From positions 1 through 16,518 of the forward strand of contig CAJTSK010000047.1 of assembly GCA_910578835.1 (NCBI GenBank): a stretch of DNA of 16,518 nucleotides. The letters run 5' to 3'. The translations under genes and the position numbers were made by a program. This DNA is from an uncultured Muribaculum sp. (GTDB lineage Bacteria > Bacteroidota > Bacteroidia > Bacteroidales > Muribaculaceae). The notes under the pieces were generated by a model. It saw nothing but the letters and a program-made list of their open reading frames with translations, searched no databases and had not been told where the DNA came from. Below are positions 1-7,784 of this stretch, one piece after another. Within the stretch, counting starts at the first letter, position 1. The number at the start of each line of letters is the position of its first letter.

Positions 1-1
1 G

Positions 2-73
2 CAGCACTATACTCTTGACATCGCCTGCTACCCACCGGAAAAATCCGCTGACCCGCATTTTGCGCCAATCTAA
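2..73 (+). CDS. 3' end of an unidentified protein gene
   Basis: Reading from base 2 there is an open frame of 23 codons, ending in a TAA at 71-73. The residues include CYPPEKSADPHFAPI at the C-terminus. The upstream part lies outside the window, so the protein cannot be identified. It is called because the frame runs open from the window edge, and because the stop is followed directly by the hairpin at 91-121, as expected for two convergent genes (this one and the minus-strand tRNA) sharing a terminator. With only 23 codons, chance remains possible. Confidence 0.5.
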   Translation, partial: QHYTLDIACYPPEKSADPHFAPI

Positions 74-80
74 ATTTTGG

Positions 81-121
81 TAAAAAAGAAAAGCACTGAA
101 AATCAAGTGATTTCAGTGCTT
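81..121 (-). terminator. Rho-independent terminator after tRNA-Lys
   Basis: A perfect 11-bp inverted repeat (91-101 with 111-121) encloses a 9-base loop. On the minus strand the stem is followed by a T-rich tract (complement of 81-90). It lies about 25 bases past the 3' end of the tRNA gene. Read from the plus strand the stem lacks a good T tract, though it could also help to end the partial gene at 2-73. Confidence 0.8.
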
Positions 122-146
122 TGCGGCGATTTGCCATTTTTGATTG

Positions 147-219
147 TGACCCCGGAGAGGCTCGAACTCTCGACCCAATGATTAAGAGTCATTTGCTCTA
201 CCAACTGAGCTACGGAGTC
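147..219 (-). tRNA. tRNA-Lys (anticodon CTT)
   Basis: A complete cloverleaf can be folded on the minus strand. The acceptor stem pairs GACTCCG with CGGGGTC (one G-T pair) and the discriminator base is A. The D arm contains GCTCAGTTGGTAGAGC. The anticodon stem AATGA/TCATT encloses loop CTCTTAA, giving anticodon CTT, which reads AAG (lysine). The T loop is GTTCGAGCC. The gene is 73 bases long and the 3' CCA is not encoded, so it must be added after transcription. A promoter and a terminator are visible on either side, so it appears to be a single-gene unit. Confidence 0.97.
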
Positions 220-239
220 AGTTATCTGCTTTTGCGATG

Positions 240-270
240 CAAAGGTAAGGAGAATTTTTGATTCTGCAAA
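240..270 (-). promoter_or_regulatory. Bacteroidota-type promoter for tRNA-Lys
   Basis: On the minus strand there is a -33 element TTTG (complement of 267-270), a 19-base spacer, and a -7 element TACCTTTG (complement of 240-247). These match the TTTG / TAnnTTTG consensus of the Bacteroidota primary sigma factor. Transcription should begin around 232-235, a short leader ahead of the tRNA 5' end at 219. Confidence 0.85.
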
Positions 271-328
271 ATTTTTTTGATATTTTTTGTTGAGGATGGC
301 GTTTTTTTGAGTTTTTGCGGGGTGTTGC

Positions 329-427
329 GCTTTGTGGCGAATTGCGTTGCTCCGCCACAAGCGCGTAGCTGCGGCAGCACACTATGGCGGAAAAAAGCGA
401 CGGCAACAGAGTCGCCTCTGCTGCCGC
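329..427. repeat. Two adjacent hairpins in the tRNA/fimbrial intergenic region
   Basis: Between the tRNA promoter and the end of the fimbrial operon (about 271-651) I see no gene. The stretch holds two inverted repeats: 332-339 with 353-360 (8 bp, 13-base loop) and 371-379 with 419-427 (9 bp). The second encloses an inner 5-bp stem at 397-401/411-415. On the minus strand that inner stem is followed by TTTTTT, so it could act as a late terminator for the fimbrial operon. Function is not known. Confidence 0.45.
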
Positions 428-593
428 TGTTCGCACATGCCGCGTGACCTACACGAAACATGCACTGGAAAAGTGATATTTATAAGTACCTAATCTAAGT
501 CAACTAACTATCATTTAAAATCAATTTACCATTAAAAATCGCTATTATTGGTTGTTCTGTATATTATTGTCCAATACTCATTAGTCATATGGC

Positions 594-629
594 GGGGAGA
601 GCGGTGACTTTTATTTTGTCGTCCTCCCC
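594..629 (-). terminator. Possible terminator hairpin of the fimbrial operon
   Basis: About 22 bases past the stop codon of the last fimbrial gene, GGGGAG and CTCCCC arms (594-599 and 624-629) can pair. Inner GAC/GTC pairs close an AT-rich loop. The stem is imperfect and no T tract follows on the minus strand, so this is a weak call based mainly on its place at the end of the operon. Confidence 0.35.
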
Positions 630-651
630 CCGGCTTGCTTCATTCCGGTAA

Positions 652-3528
652 TCATTCTATTGTCAGATCCGTCGGTTTACCATAGTTGCAAGTCACGTTC
701 TTGTTGAGGAGCTCGCTCACTTCCCAGCCTTTTGCCTCGCTGAGGGGCACATTGCCATTTTTGCTTATTGTATGGATTTTGCCCGCTTCGTCCACGTAGT
801 TGAAGATTGCCTTAAGATTGGCAGGCTTGTACACCGACGATTCGTAGATGAAGTTGAAAAATGCCACATCTGCTGTGTTGTAATTGCCTATGGCGTGTCC
901 GGGCCATGTGGTGGTGTAGTTCTTGTCGGAGATTTCACCGCTGTAGAGGAATACATGGGTCGCTCCTTTTACGTTAAACGAAATGACCTCATATTCCACA
1001 TTGTCTTTGATGTCGTTGATGGGTCGCACCGACATGCCGAACGTCTTGATATCTCCGTTGATATAGGTGGTCACGTCGCCTGTGATCTGCAATGATTTGA
1101 GCCAACGGCCTATCTGTTCTTTTTCGGTGCCGGCGGCATCGGTTGCGCTCCAGTAATATCCGGAGTTGGCATCGCCTGTAGGGCTGCCGTTTTCGAGATA
1201 CCGTGACTTGGGGAAATATATTACCTCCTGTTCGGAGTGACCGTTGCGTATTACTGTTGCCGTGGTCTGATACTGCGAGCGGAAATATGATGCCGATGCT
1301 GCCGACGACTGCGATGATGAGTAGTTGGGCGAGTTGCGGATGGCATCCCACATACGTTGCTGCGGCACGCGGTAGCCGGGAGGACACACGTCGTTATACA
1401 TCTGCGGTCCCGAATAGTTTTCACCCTGCTCAGCTACATAATAATATCCTCCTGCCGAGTCTTTGCCACGGCTGAAGGGCCACGAGGCTGCCGACGGGTT
1501 TATGTGGCTGTTGCCGTCAATGGTCTGGATATACATGCCTGCCGCTGTGGCGCCAAGGTTGCGGTCAAGGAGGTAGCGTCTGCGACCCGACGCACCGACA
1601 ACGGGCAATACCTCGTAATAGTAGTAGCCGGACTTATGGGCGTCGGCGTCGACCCTGTGAGAGCCTGAATTGTCGTCGTAGTGGAAAAATCCGGTGTGGT
1701 ACAGGTCAAACTCATATGTCGAGGCTATACGCGATGTCTCTCTTTGCTCATTTGGAGTGAGGGAAAGCACAAGCTTGCCTGTCTCGTAGGTGTAGTCGTT
1801 GTTGGCGTCACTGCCGTCAGTGCCTTTGGTGTTGCCTGGACGCGTAAGGGTGAAGGTGTAGTATGTGCCTTTTGTGTCAGGCTCGAATGTGATGTCGCCC
1901 AGGTCTTTTTGTGCCGTGACGGTATATTTTGAGTTTTCAATCGTTGTCACTACTTCATAGGAATAGCTCCAGCGCTCCTGCCCGTTTACTCCCTTTTTGC
2001 CATACATTACCGGAAAATGGAAGCCTTGGTTGCGCACCTTGCCACCCATGTCGTCGGGCTGCACGCCATAAAGCACAGGCGTATTGCCCTCCGCTGCGAT
2101 TACTGTGCCCTTGCCTGCAAGGAAGGTCCAGTAGTCGTTGATTACCTTGTTGCTTGAACCATCGGTAGGATGGATGGTGAGCACGGTCGATGAGCATATA
2201 TCGTGGCCGTCAAAAGCACGCTCCCATATCACTACAGTCTTGCGCGATAGGCCCTGCCAGGTGGTGGTGATGGCTCCTTCAAGCGAGCCAAGACCGAGCT
2301 CCTGCACGTCACCGGTAAAGTTGACGGTATATTTTACTGTCGTGCCGGGAGTGGTGGAGTTGTCGGTGTCGGCAGGCTGCGGTCCGCTGATAGATGTGAT
2401 CCAGGATACATCGCTCGTGAGCTGCGGCACCACCTTCATCTCTTCGCCGACTTTTGAGTAGTATTTTACGGTTACTGTGGCTTCGCCGTTGCCTTTGTAA
2501 ACGATGGTGTCGGTGACGCCAAGCTCGCGTATGCCGTCAAAAGCCATGTCAAGCACCTCGGGATGGTGGTCGTAAATCTCTGCCGTCATGGTCGACGGAT
2601 GGCGTGCCGCTTCAGCGGCCGACGCATAGCCCGGACCTGTGACCGAGGTGATGTGTACCTCATACCAGTGGTTGGGCTTCAGGTCGAGATTTTTCATCGA
2701 CTCGCCCTCCTTTGTAGCCAGGTCAAGGCGATAGTAGGAGCCGTCGACCCCACGGTAGCTTCCGCCTACGATAAGGCAGGTGTTGCCTTCGGCGTTTTTG
2801 CAGGGCGAGGTATATAAGGGGTTGCCGGAGTCAAATTGCTGAATGTTGCCGTCGGTGGCATCGCAATATGTGTCGTCGGCTCCGGCGGTCACATATCCTT
2901 TGGTCGCGCCGTTGTAGAGCGCGGTGCTTGAGAGCTTAAATGACGTGGCGGCTTCATTTTCGATGGTAAGCTTTGCCGCTGTGCGTATCAGTGTCACCTG
3001 GTTGGTGAGGAGCGATGCGGAGGTGAGAGCGCCGGTCACTTTTCCCGACATGATAAATCCGCCATCTGCGGGAAGTGTTGCCGACGAGGTGATTTCGCCA
3101 AGCTCTTTGCGGGTGGCGGAGTTGTCGGCGGTAAGGATGTCGCCCGCATTTGCGATGATGTAGATGTCGGCATCGCCGGTGTAGGCTTTTGCGTCATCGC
3201 TGAGCGTCACGGTAATCTTGGTGGTTGAGTTGTCGCCCGACGGTCCCGATATAAAGTCTTTGGGCTTTATATCGAGCTTTGACTGCAGCCGATTGCCGGC
3301 GGCATCGTAAATCAATACCGACAGGTCGTTGATAGCGCGTTCGGCGGCGACATCATCTTTCTCGGCGCGGCTCACTACCTTCTGCGGCTCCGGGATGGAG
3401 ATTGAGAAGGTGATAGTGGCATCGTCGGTCAACGGGTCGACCGAATACTTATCGTCATCACTACATCCCGTAAGGGCGAGAAGTGTAATCCAAAGGCTAA
3501 GGTGTATAAATTGTTTAATTGTATTCAT
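652..3528 (-). CDS. Fimbrillin-like tip adhesin lipoprotein with FISUMP-like domain
   Basis: Seen: a signal peptide with lipobox LALTGC (Cys22) followed by SDDD. Next comes a fimbrillin-like N-terminal half with a SRAEKDD stretch and LSVLIYDAAGN, then Ig-like beta-rich segments. From about residue 652 to 835 there is a FISUMP-like domain, with DRNLGA, CPPGYRVPQQRMW, YYWSATD and a closing SVRPIND. The last 120 residues form another beta module containing HVFLYSG and TTTWPGHAIG. The start at 3528 (958 aa) is preferred over 3555 because MNTIKQF begins a normal lipoprotein signal peptide. It then overlaps the end of the preceding gene by 14 bases, implying coupled translation. Known: in type V fimbriae the genes after the major subunit encode accessory and tip subunits. 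Inferred: this is an outer-membrane-exported tip adhesin, with the FISUMP-like and WPG modules as the binding parts. DUF4906 homology in the middle is possible but unproven. Confidence 0.8.
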   Translation of the reverse strand: MNTIKQFIHLSLWITLLALTGCSDDDKYSVDPLTDDATITFSISIPEPQKVVSRAEKDDVAAERAINDLSVLIYDAAGNRLQSKLDIKPKDFISGPSGDNSTTKITVTLSDDAKAYTGDADIYIIANAGDILTADNSATRKELGEITSSATLPADGGFIMSGKVTGALTSASLLTNQVTLIRTAAKLTIENEAATSFKLSSTALYNGATKGYVTAGADDTYCDATDGNIQQFDSGNPLYTSPCKNAEGNTCLIVGGSYRGVDGSYYRLDLATKEGESMKNLDLKPNHWYEVHITSVTGPGYASAAEAARHPSTMTAEIYDHHPEVLDMAFDGIRELGVTDTIVYKGNGEATVTVKYYSKVGEEMKVVPQLTSDVSWITSISGPQPADTDNSTTPGTTVKYTVNFTGDVQELGLGSLEGAITTTWQGLSRKTVVIWERAFDGHDICSSTVLTIHPTDGSSNKVINDYWTFLAGKGTVIAAEGNTPVLYGVQPDDMGGKVRNQGFHFPVMYGKKGVNGQERWSYSYEVVTTIENSKYTVTAQKDLGDITFEPDTKGTYYTFTLTRPGNTKGTDGSDANNDYTYETGKLVLSLTPNEQRETSRIASTYEFDLYHTGFFHYDDNSGSHRVDADAHKSGYYYYEVLPVVGASGRRRYLLDRNLGATAAGMYIQTIDGNSHINPSAASWPFSRGKDSAGGYYYVAEQGENYSGPQMYNDVCPPGYRVPQQRMWDAIRNSPNYSSSQSSAASASYFRSQYQTTATVIRNGHSEQEVIYFPKSRYLENGSPTGDANSGYYWSATDAAGTEKEQIGRWLKSLQITGDVTTYINGDIKTFGMSVRPINDIKDNVEYEVISFNVKGATHVFLYSGEISDKNYTTTWPGHAIGNYNTADVAFFNFIYESSVYKPANLKAIFNYVDEAGKIHTISKNGNVPLSEAKGWEVSELLNKNVTCNYGKPTDLTIE

Positions 3529-6500
3529 AATAATAGTCATAAGAGCTATCGCCACTATTGTTTACATAAAAGTATTTATTCTTTTGATCCGAAGAGTTGT
3601 TTCCTGAATTTACAGAATAATATAACTGGAAAGAATAAGTATCAGCGTTCCATTCCTTAGTGGAAGTGAATTGGAAATACTTATATGCTACTCCATTACG
3701 AGTTTCCTTACCAGTATAATTTTGAGCATCGCTATTATAATTCGGTGCTGCGGGGTTTGGAGTGTCCGTATTATTGAAAGAGACCCATACATGGCATCTG
3801 TTCCAGTCGTTGTTATCTCTCCAATACACGCGGTAAATCTTTGAGTCAAAAGGATCGGAACTAGAGTTCCCTGGTTTACCGGAATTGGTGAAGTTGTCGT
3901 TATTATCTAAGGTTATCGCATAGATGTCTTCACCTTCGATTTTCTTAAATTTGTCCAATGTGACTTTTTTGTTGGCGTAAGCTCCTGCCTTTTTCAATTG
4001 ATAATTGACCACAGTAGAAGCCGGATAGCTTTCTAATAATTCAAAATCATAGTAATAATAATCTGAATCCAATTTACCAGTACTGGTTCCCCAGGTGGTG
4101 ATATCTCTATTCCCAACCCATATATGTATGAATGCATTGTTGGTTGAATTGGTGTTGGGCCAATAGATACGATATTTGTTTGTTTTGGGTTTGGTGCTTG
4201 AGAATTGGGTTGAGCCGTTTGCGTAGTCAAACCATCCCTCGCGACTTGGGTGGTCGAAGAGGGGAATACCCACTGCTTTGTCTGCAGGAAATCGTTTATT
4301 GCTGCCTCCATGTCTGTCGGCAAACATTATGAGGGCTTTACCGGGAGTTGCTACGCCGGTCAGTTCAAATGTCCACCATCCATTGTTGTCATTGCGCATC
4401 AGTATGCCGGGCCATAAGGAGTTGAATCCATATGAGCGATTACCTTGGTCATCCGTTATGCTTCGTGTTTTTGATTTGCATTGTGTACATTCAGTTATGG
4501 AGTCACGATAAGCTTTACATAAATCAAGCGTAGTGTTGTAGTGCTTGTTGTCATTGTAGTTCTTGTCAACAATCCAGTGATCCAGATATTTGTATGAGTC
4601 GTTGAAAATGCAGAATCCTAATGCCGAAGAACCACTTTGCTTGTAGTAGTTAGGATCGGTCGGGTCATTGTAATTCCAGCCTAAAAATGAGATTTTTCCT
4701 GTAAAACTATATTCAAGAGCCGAGTAATAGGAATTCTCACCGTTTTCATAGCCTACAGTCTTACCTGCAAACTCATTTTCTGTATTCTGTGGTAGCTGGA
4801 GACACTGGTAAACATAGATATGCGGGTGAGTCCAGTCAGAAGGTGCACGGAAGTGGATGAGGTAATTTAGGCGGTTGGGCTTGACGGTTATGGTTACTTC
4901 CTTCGTGATGGGCTTGCCGCTCGCGGGGGTGGCGGTGTAGGTGAGTGTAAAGGTGGTCTCGGCGGTCCATTTGCCGTCGTTCATGCCCGATACCTTTATC
5001 GTGTTTTTACCTGATGCGGTATTGAGGATGCTCTCGCCTTCGAGTGATATGATGGAGTTGTCCCACCCCTCGAAACCGGTGATTTTCACTTCCGGGAGGT
5101 TTGTATCGAAGCTGACTTCAAATGTACCCTCATATTCGCCCGACGCGATGTGCTCGGCTATGTTTACCACTATTTCTGTCGGGGTCACGTTGAGAAACGG
5201 GGTCAGGTAGATAGGTGTCACCAAGATGCGTTTGTGCAGATTGGCGGCGATGATGTCAAAATAGTAGTCGTCGTCCTCAAGTGTCTTACCGGTAGCCTCA
5301 ATCTCGGGGTTGACCTTTACAGAGATGTAATCATTTCCGGTAGCCTCGTCTTTGACTGTGGTTACCGTGAAGAGGTCTTTGTCCTGGTATTGGTATGACT
5401 CAAATTTCAACTCCGGGGCATCGGTTTCGTAATAGAGAAGCTGTTCCCTGCCCGCCACCATGTCGGCGATAGTGGTCTTGTCGACGTGGAGGAAGTAGGG
5501 GCCGTGGAGGTCGTAGGTGAGCTTCTGCAGGGTCCAGTCTTTGACGGTGGCGGTGAGGTCGATGCGCTCGCCTATTGTGGTGACGCGACCTATAAGGTCG
5601 TAGAAGTTGCCGCGCAGCAGGGTGTTGTCGGCAGCCTTGTCGTCGCTCTTGGGAAGGCGTATGGTGTAGGCAAGCTCCGCTCCGTTGCCGTCGAGGGTAG
5701 CGCCGAGAGAGAGGGTGGTGCGGTAGTTGCCGGTGAGTCGGTTTTCGGGAAGATAGATTGTGCCCTGCCATGCGCGCCTGGCCTTAGCGGGGGTTGAGGT
5801 GTTGGCGGGGAGTTTGCCGGGGTTGTCCACGTCGGCGGGATAGACTGTCTCGGTGAGCTGCGCCTTGTCAATGGCAAATGCCCCGGTTGTAGAGGTGACG
5901 GCGGGAGTCATAAGCGCGGTTGAGGCGATGATGCCCGACAGGGAGGCTGAGTTGAAGGTGACGGAATTGTCGCCAAACGCTTCTTTGGAGAAACCGCTGT
6001 TGTCGAAGAGGATGGTATAACGCACCTTGGCACATAGAAATGTAAGGTCGGCTTGTATTGTCCTGCTGTCGCCGGCATTGATGGTGATGGTGCCGTCGGT
6101 GTTGCCGTCGATTTCTGTGGGGAGGCATGCCATGGGGAGCCCGTCGCTAAGGTTGGGCAGCTTCTCGGAGGAGAAGTTGAGTATCAGCCCGTCAAGTTCG
6201 CTTTCGGTGGTCGAGGTGCTGATGACCTTGGAGATATATGGGTCGAGGTTGGCCACGACATACATGCTGTAGGTGCCGGGCTTGAACTCCACCTTGTAGT
6301 CGCTGTATTCGTGGGTGAGCTGACCTGACGACTGCAGGCGGGTGATGACATGGTTGGTGCCGTCGCTGTTGTAGGCAAGCAGCCAGAGAGAGTGGATGGC
6401 GCCTTCTTTGGCGTCGGCATCAATGGCGGGGTCGGGGTCGGCGGCGCGTGAAGCCGATGCTGCGGCAGGATTGGGTATGCGCAGGGTCACCGATGTGCCT

Positions 6501-6613
6501 TGCGATGCGACTTCGGGAAGCCCGGCGTCGTCGGTGCATGCTGCGGCGGAAACCACCGTTAACGCAGCCGCAAAAAGCCGGAGAAGATATGTAGATATAA
6601 GCTTTTTCATCAC
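3515..6613 (-). CDS. Large fimbrillin-like lipoprotein with carbohydrate-binding-like modules
   Basis: A 1032-residue protein. Seen: a signal peptide ending in a lipobox-like SAAAC (Cys26), then TDDAG. A fimbrillin-like domain follows (SLWLLAYNSDGT, YSMYVVANLDPYI, and an ATVKDW strand near residue 358). Then come Ig-like beta domains to about residue 580. The C-terminal 450 residues are rich in Tyr, Asn and Trp. A module at about 583-800 has HIYVYQ, SLWPGILMRND (near 732) and ALIMFADRHGG, resembling starch-binding module family CBM26. Two related modules begin with YRIYWPN (about 813) and YRVYWRDN (about 927), each followed by H-[IV]-WV. The protein ends SYDYYYEYN. Known: CBM26-type modules bind alpha-glucans. 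Inferred: a fimbrial tip or stalk adhesin that recognises a glycan. GC is about 62% in sampled lines of the N-terminal half but about 33% in the C-terminal part, suggesting exchange of the binding modules. Module family assignment is by eye. Confidence 0.8.
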   Translation of the reverse strand: MMKKLISTYLLRLFAAALTVVSAAACTDDAGLPEVASQGTSVTLRIPNPAAASASRAADPDPAIDADAKEGAIHSLWLLAYNSDGTNHVITRLQSSGQLTHEYSDYKVEFKPGTYSMYVVANLDPYISKVISTSTTESELDGLILNFSSEKLPNLSDGLPMACLPTEIDGNTDGTITINAGDSRTIQADLTFLCAKVRYTILFDNSGFSKEAFGDNSVTFNSASLSGIIASTALMTPAVTSTTGAFAIDKAQLTETVYPADVDNPGKLPANTSTPAKARRAWQGTIYLPENRLTGNYRTTLSLGATLDGNGAELAYTIRLPKSDDKAADNTLLRGNFYDLIGRVTTIGERIDLTATVKDWTLQKLTYDLHGPYFLHVDKTTIADMVAGREQLLYYETDAPELKFESYQYQDKDLFTVTTVKDEATGNDYISVKVNPEIEATGKTLEDDDYYFDIIAANLHKRILVTPIYLTPFLNVTPTEIVVNIAEHIASGEYEGTFEVSFDTNLPEVKITGFEGWDNSIISLEGESILNTASGKNTIKVSGMNDGKWTAETTFTLTYTATPASGKPITKEVTITVKPNRLNYLIHFRAPSDWTHPHIYVYQCLQLPQNTENEFAGKTVGYENGENSYYSALEYSFTGKISFLGWNYNDPTDPNYYKQSGSSALGFCIFNDSYKYLDHWIVDKNYNDNKHYNTTLDLCKAYRDSITECTQCKSKTRSITDDQGNRSYGFNSLWPGILMRNDNNGWWTFELTGVATPGKALIMFADRHGGSNKRFPADKAVGIPLFDHPSREGWFDYANGSTQFSSTKPKTNKYRIYWPNTNSTNNAFIHIWVGNRDITTWGTSTGKLDSDYYYYDFELLESYPASTVVNYQLKKAGAYANKKVTLDKFKKIEGEDIYAITLDNNDNFTNSGKPGNSSSDPFDSKIYRVYWRDNNDWNRCHVWVSFNNTDTPNPAAPNYNSDAQNYTGKETRNGVAYKYFQFTSTKEWNADTYSFQLYYSVNSGNNSSDQKNKYFYVNNSGDSSYDYYYEYN

Positions 6614-6633
6614 AGAATCAATGGCTTGGTTTA

Positions 6634-7737
6634 TTACATGTCAAAAATAATCTTATGATATCCCCACTTCTTGACCTTCACCTGCAGGGTGATATCGGCG
6701 TCGGCATCATACATAAGGTTAAAACTATATATGTGGTTGCGTATGAGGTCGAGAGTGACATCTGTCGACTCTCCGGTGGCAGTGTCGTAGAGACACACGG
6801 GTATCTTCACATTCTGCTTGTCGGCGACCGGTTTCCCATCGGGGTCGTTGAGTGACAGCTCGATATAATGTCGGGTCTTGGAATTTCCGGTCTCCGGGGC
6901 ATAAAATATAGTTGTGGCACCGGATGTCGCAGCAGGCGTGATTGCCGTAAGGTCGCCCGGATTGGTGGGACATGGTGCGGTAATATTTTCAGTGTTGCCG
7001 GTGTAGGTTTTCTGATCGTCGTAAGGAGCTGTGTAAAATGTAGGGTGAGTGGTGTTGAAAGTCACGTCGCTGACCGTATAGCCTTCAGGGAGAGAGGAGG
7101 TGATAAGGTTAATCTTTGCCCATGCGCGCAGCATGTTGACGGTGCCACACAGCAGGGGGTTGTCGCGGGTGCCTTCTCCTGCAAGATAGCCGAGTGACAC
7201 ACTTTTGCGGAATCCCCACATGGGTATACCGCTTTTATCATCGTTGACCTTAGGTAAGGTGTATGCCGATATCATGTCGGCTATGTCGTCAATCGTGGTG
7301 ATATCTACCGTCAGGGGTTTGGTGAATTTCACGTTTGCCACAATGGCGATATCGATTACCGCCTGTTTCAGGTTGAGCAGAAACGGGCTGTCAATCTTGA
7401 TGGTTGCCGTTACGGTAGATTTGTCGTCAGAGACTGTCACATCTGTCAGTTCGTTACCAGAGGCGCTTTTGAGCAATGTGCCGTCATGCTTGAATACAAG
7501 CACAGTAGAATTTTCGAGTATGATGTGGTTTTCCCAAGCCGATGCCTCTTGCTCGCCGGTACAGGGGTCGTCGGCTCGCGATGCATCCATGTCGGCTGCA
7601 ACTGAGAAGCAGAGCGCAACGCCGCGATTGTCGTCGGGAGCCGGAGCAGGCTCGGAAGATGACGAGCAGGCACCGAGAGCGAGTGACAACAGGAGCATTG
7701 CCGCCGACCGGGATAATATGTGGTTAAAAGTCATCAT
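6634..7737 (-). CDS. Accessory fimbrillin lipoprotein (Mfa3-like position)
   Basis: A 367-residue protein. Seen: MLLLSLALGAC gives a lipoprotein signal with Cys24, followed by a Ser/Pro/Ala linker. The mature part begins VALCFSVAADMDASRADD, like fimbrillin N-termini, where an Arg-containing segment is removed before assembly in Porphyromonas. Later features are STVLVFKHDGT, IAIVANV and a final strand RNHIYSFNLMYDAD followed by VKVKKWGYHK. Known: such proteins are minor subunits incorporated at or near the fimbrial tip and help recruit further tip proteins. It lies 47 bases after the anchor gene and 20 bases before the large adhesin gene, in the same operon. The start could be the first or second of two adjacent ATGs. 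The assignment to a specific Mfa3/Mfa4 class is uncertain. Confidence 0.75.
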   Translation of the reverse strand: MMTFNHILSRSAAMLLLSLALGACSSSSEPAPAPDDNRGVALCFSVAADMDASRADDPCTGEQEASAWENHIILENSTVLVFKHDGTLLKSASGNELTDVTVSDDKSTVTATIKIDSPFLLNLKQAVIDIAIVANVKFTKPLTVDITTIDDIADMISAYTLPKVNDDKSGIPMWGFRKSVSLGYLAGEGTRDNPLLCGTVNMLRAWAKINLITSSLPEGYTVSDVTFNTTHPTFYTAPYDDQKTYTGNTENITAPCPTNPGDLTAITPAATSGATTIFYAPETGNSKTRHYIELSLNDPDGKPVADKQNVKIPVCLYDTATGESTDVTLDLIRNHIYSFNLMYDADADITLQVKVKKWGYHKIIFDM

Positions 7738-7784
7738 TTTTAATTCGACATGTTATGATTCAAGATTTATAAAGCGTGGATTGC

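Noticed and set aside
2..73. Naming the partial gene as methylenetetrahydrofolate reductase from CYPP
   Set aside because: Four residues are too little evidence, and the motif would not be expected at the extreme C-terminus.
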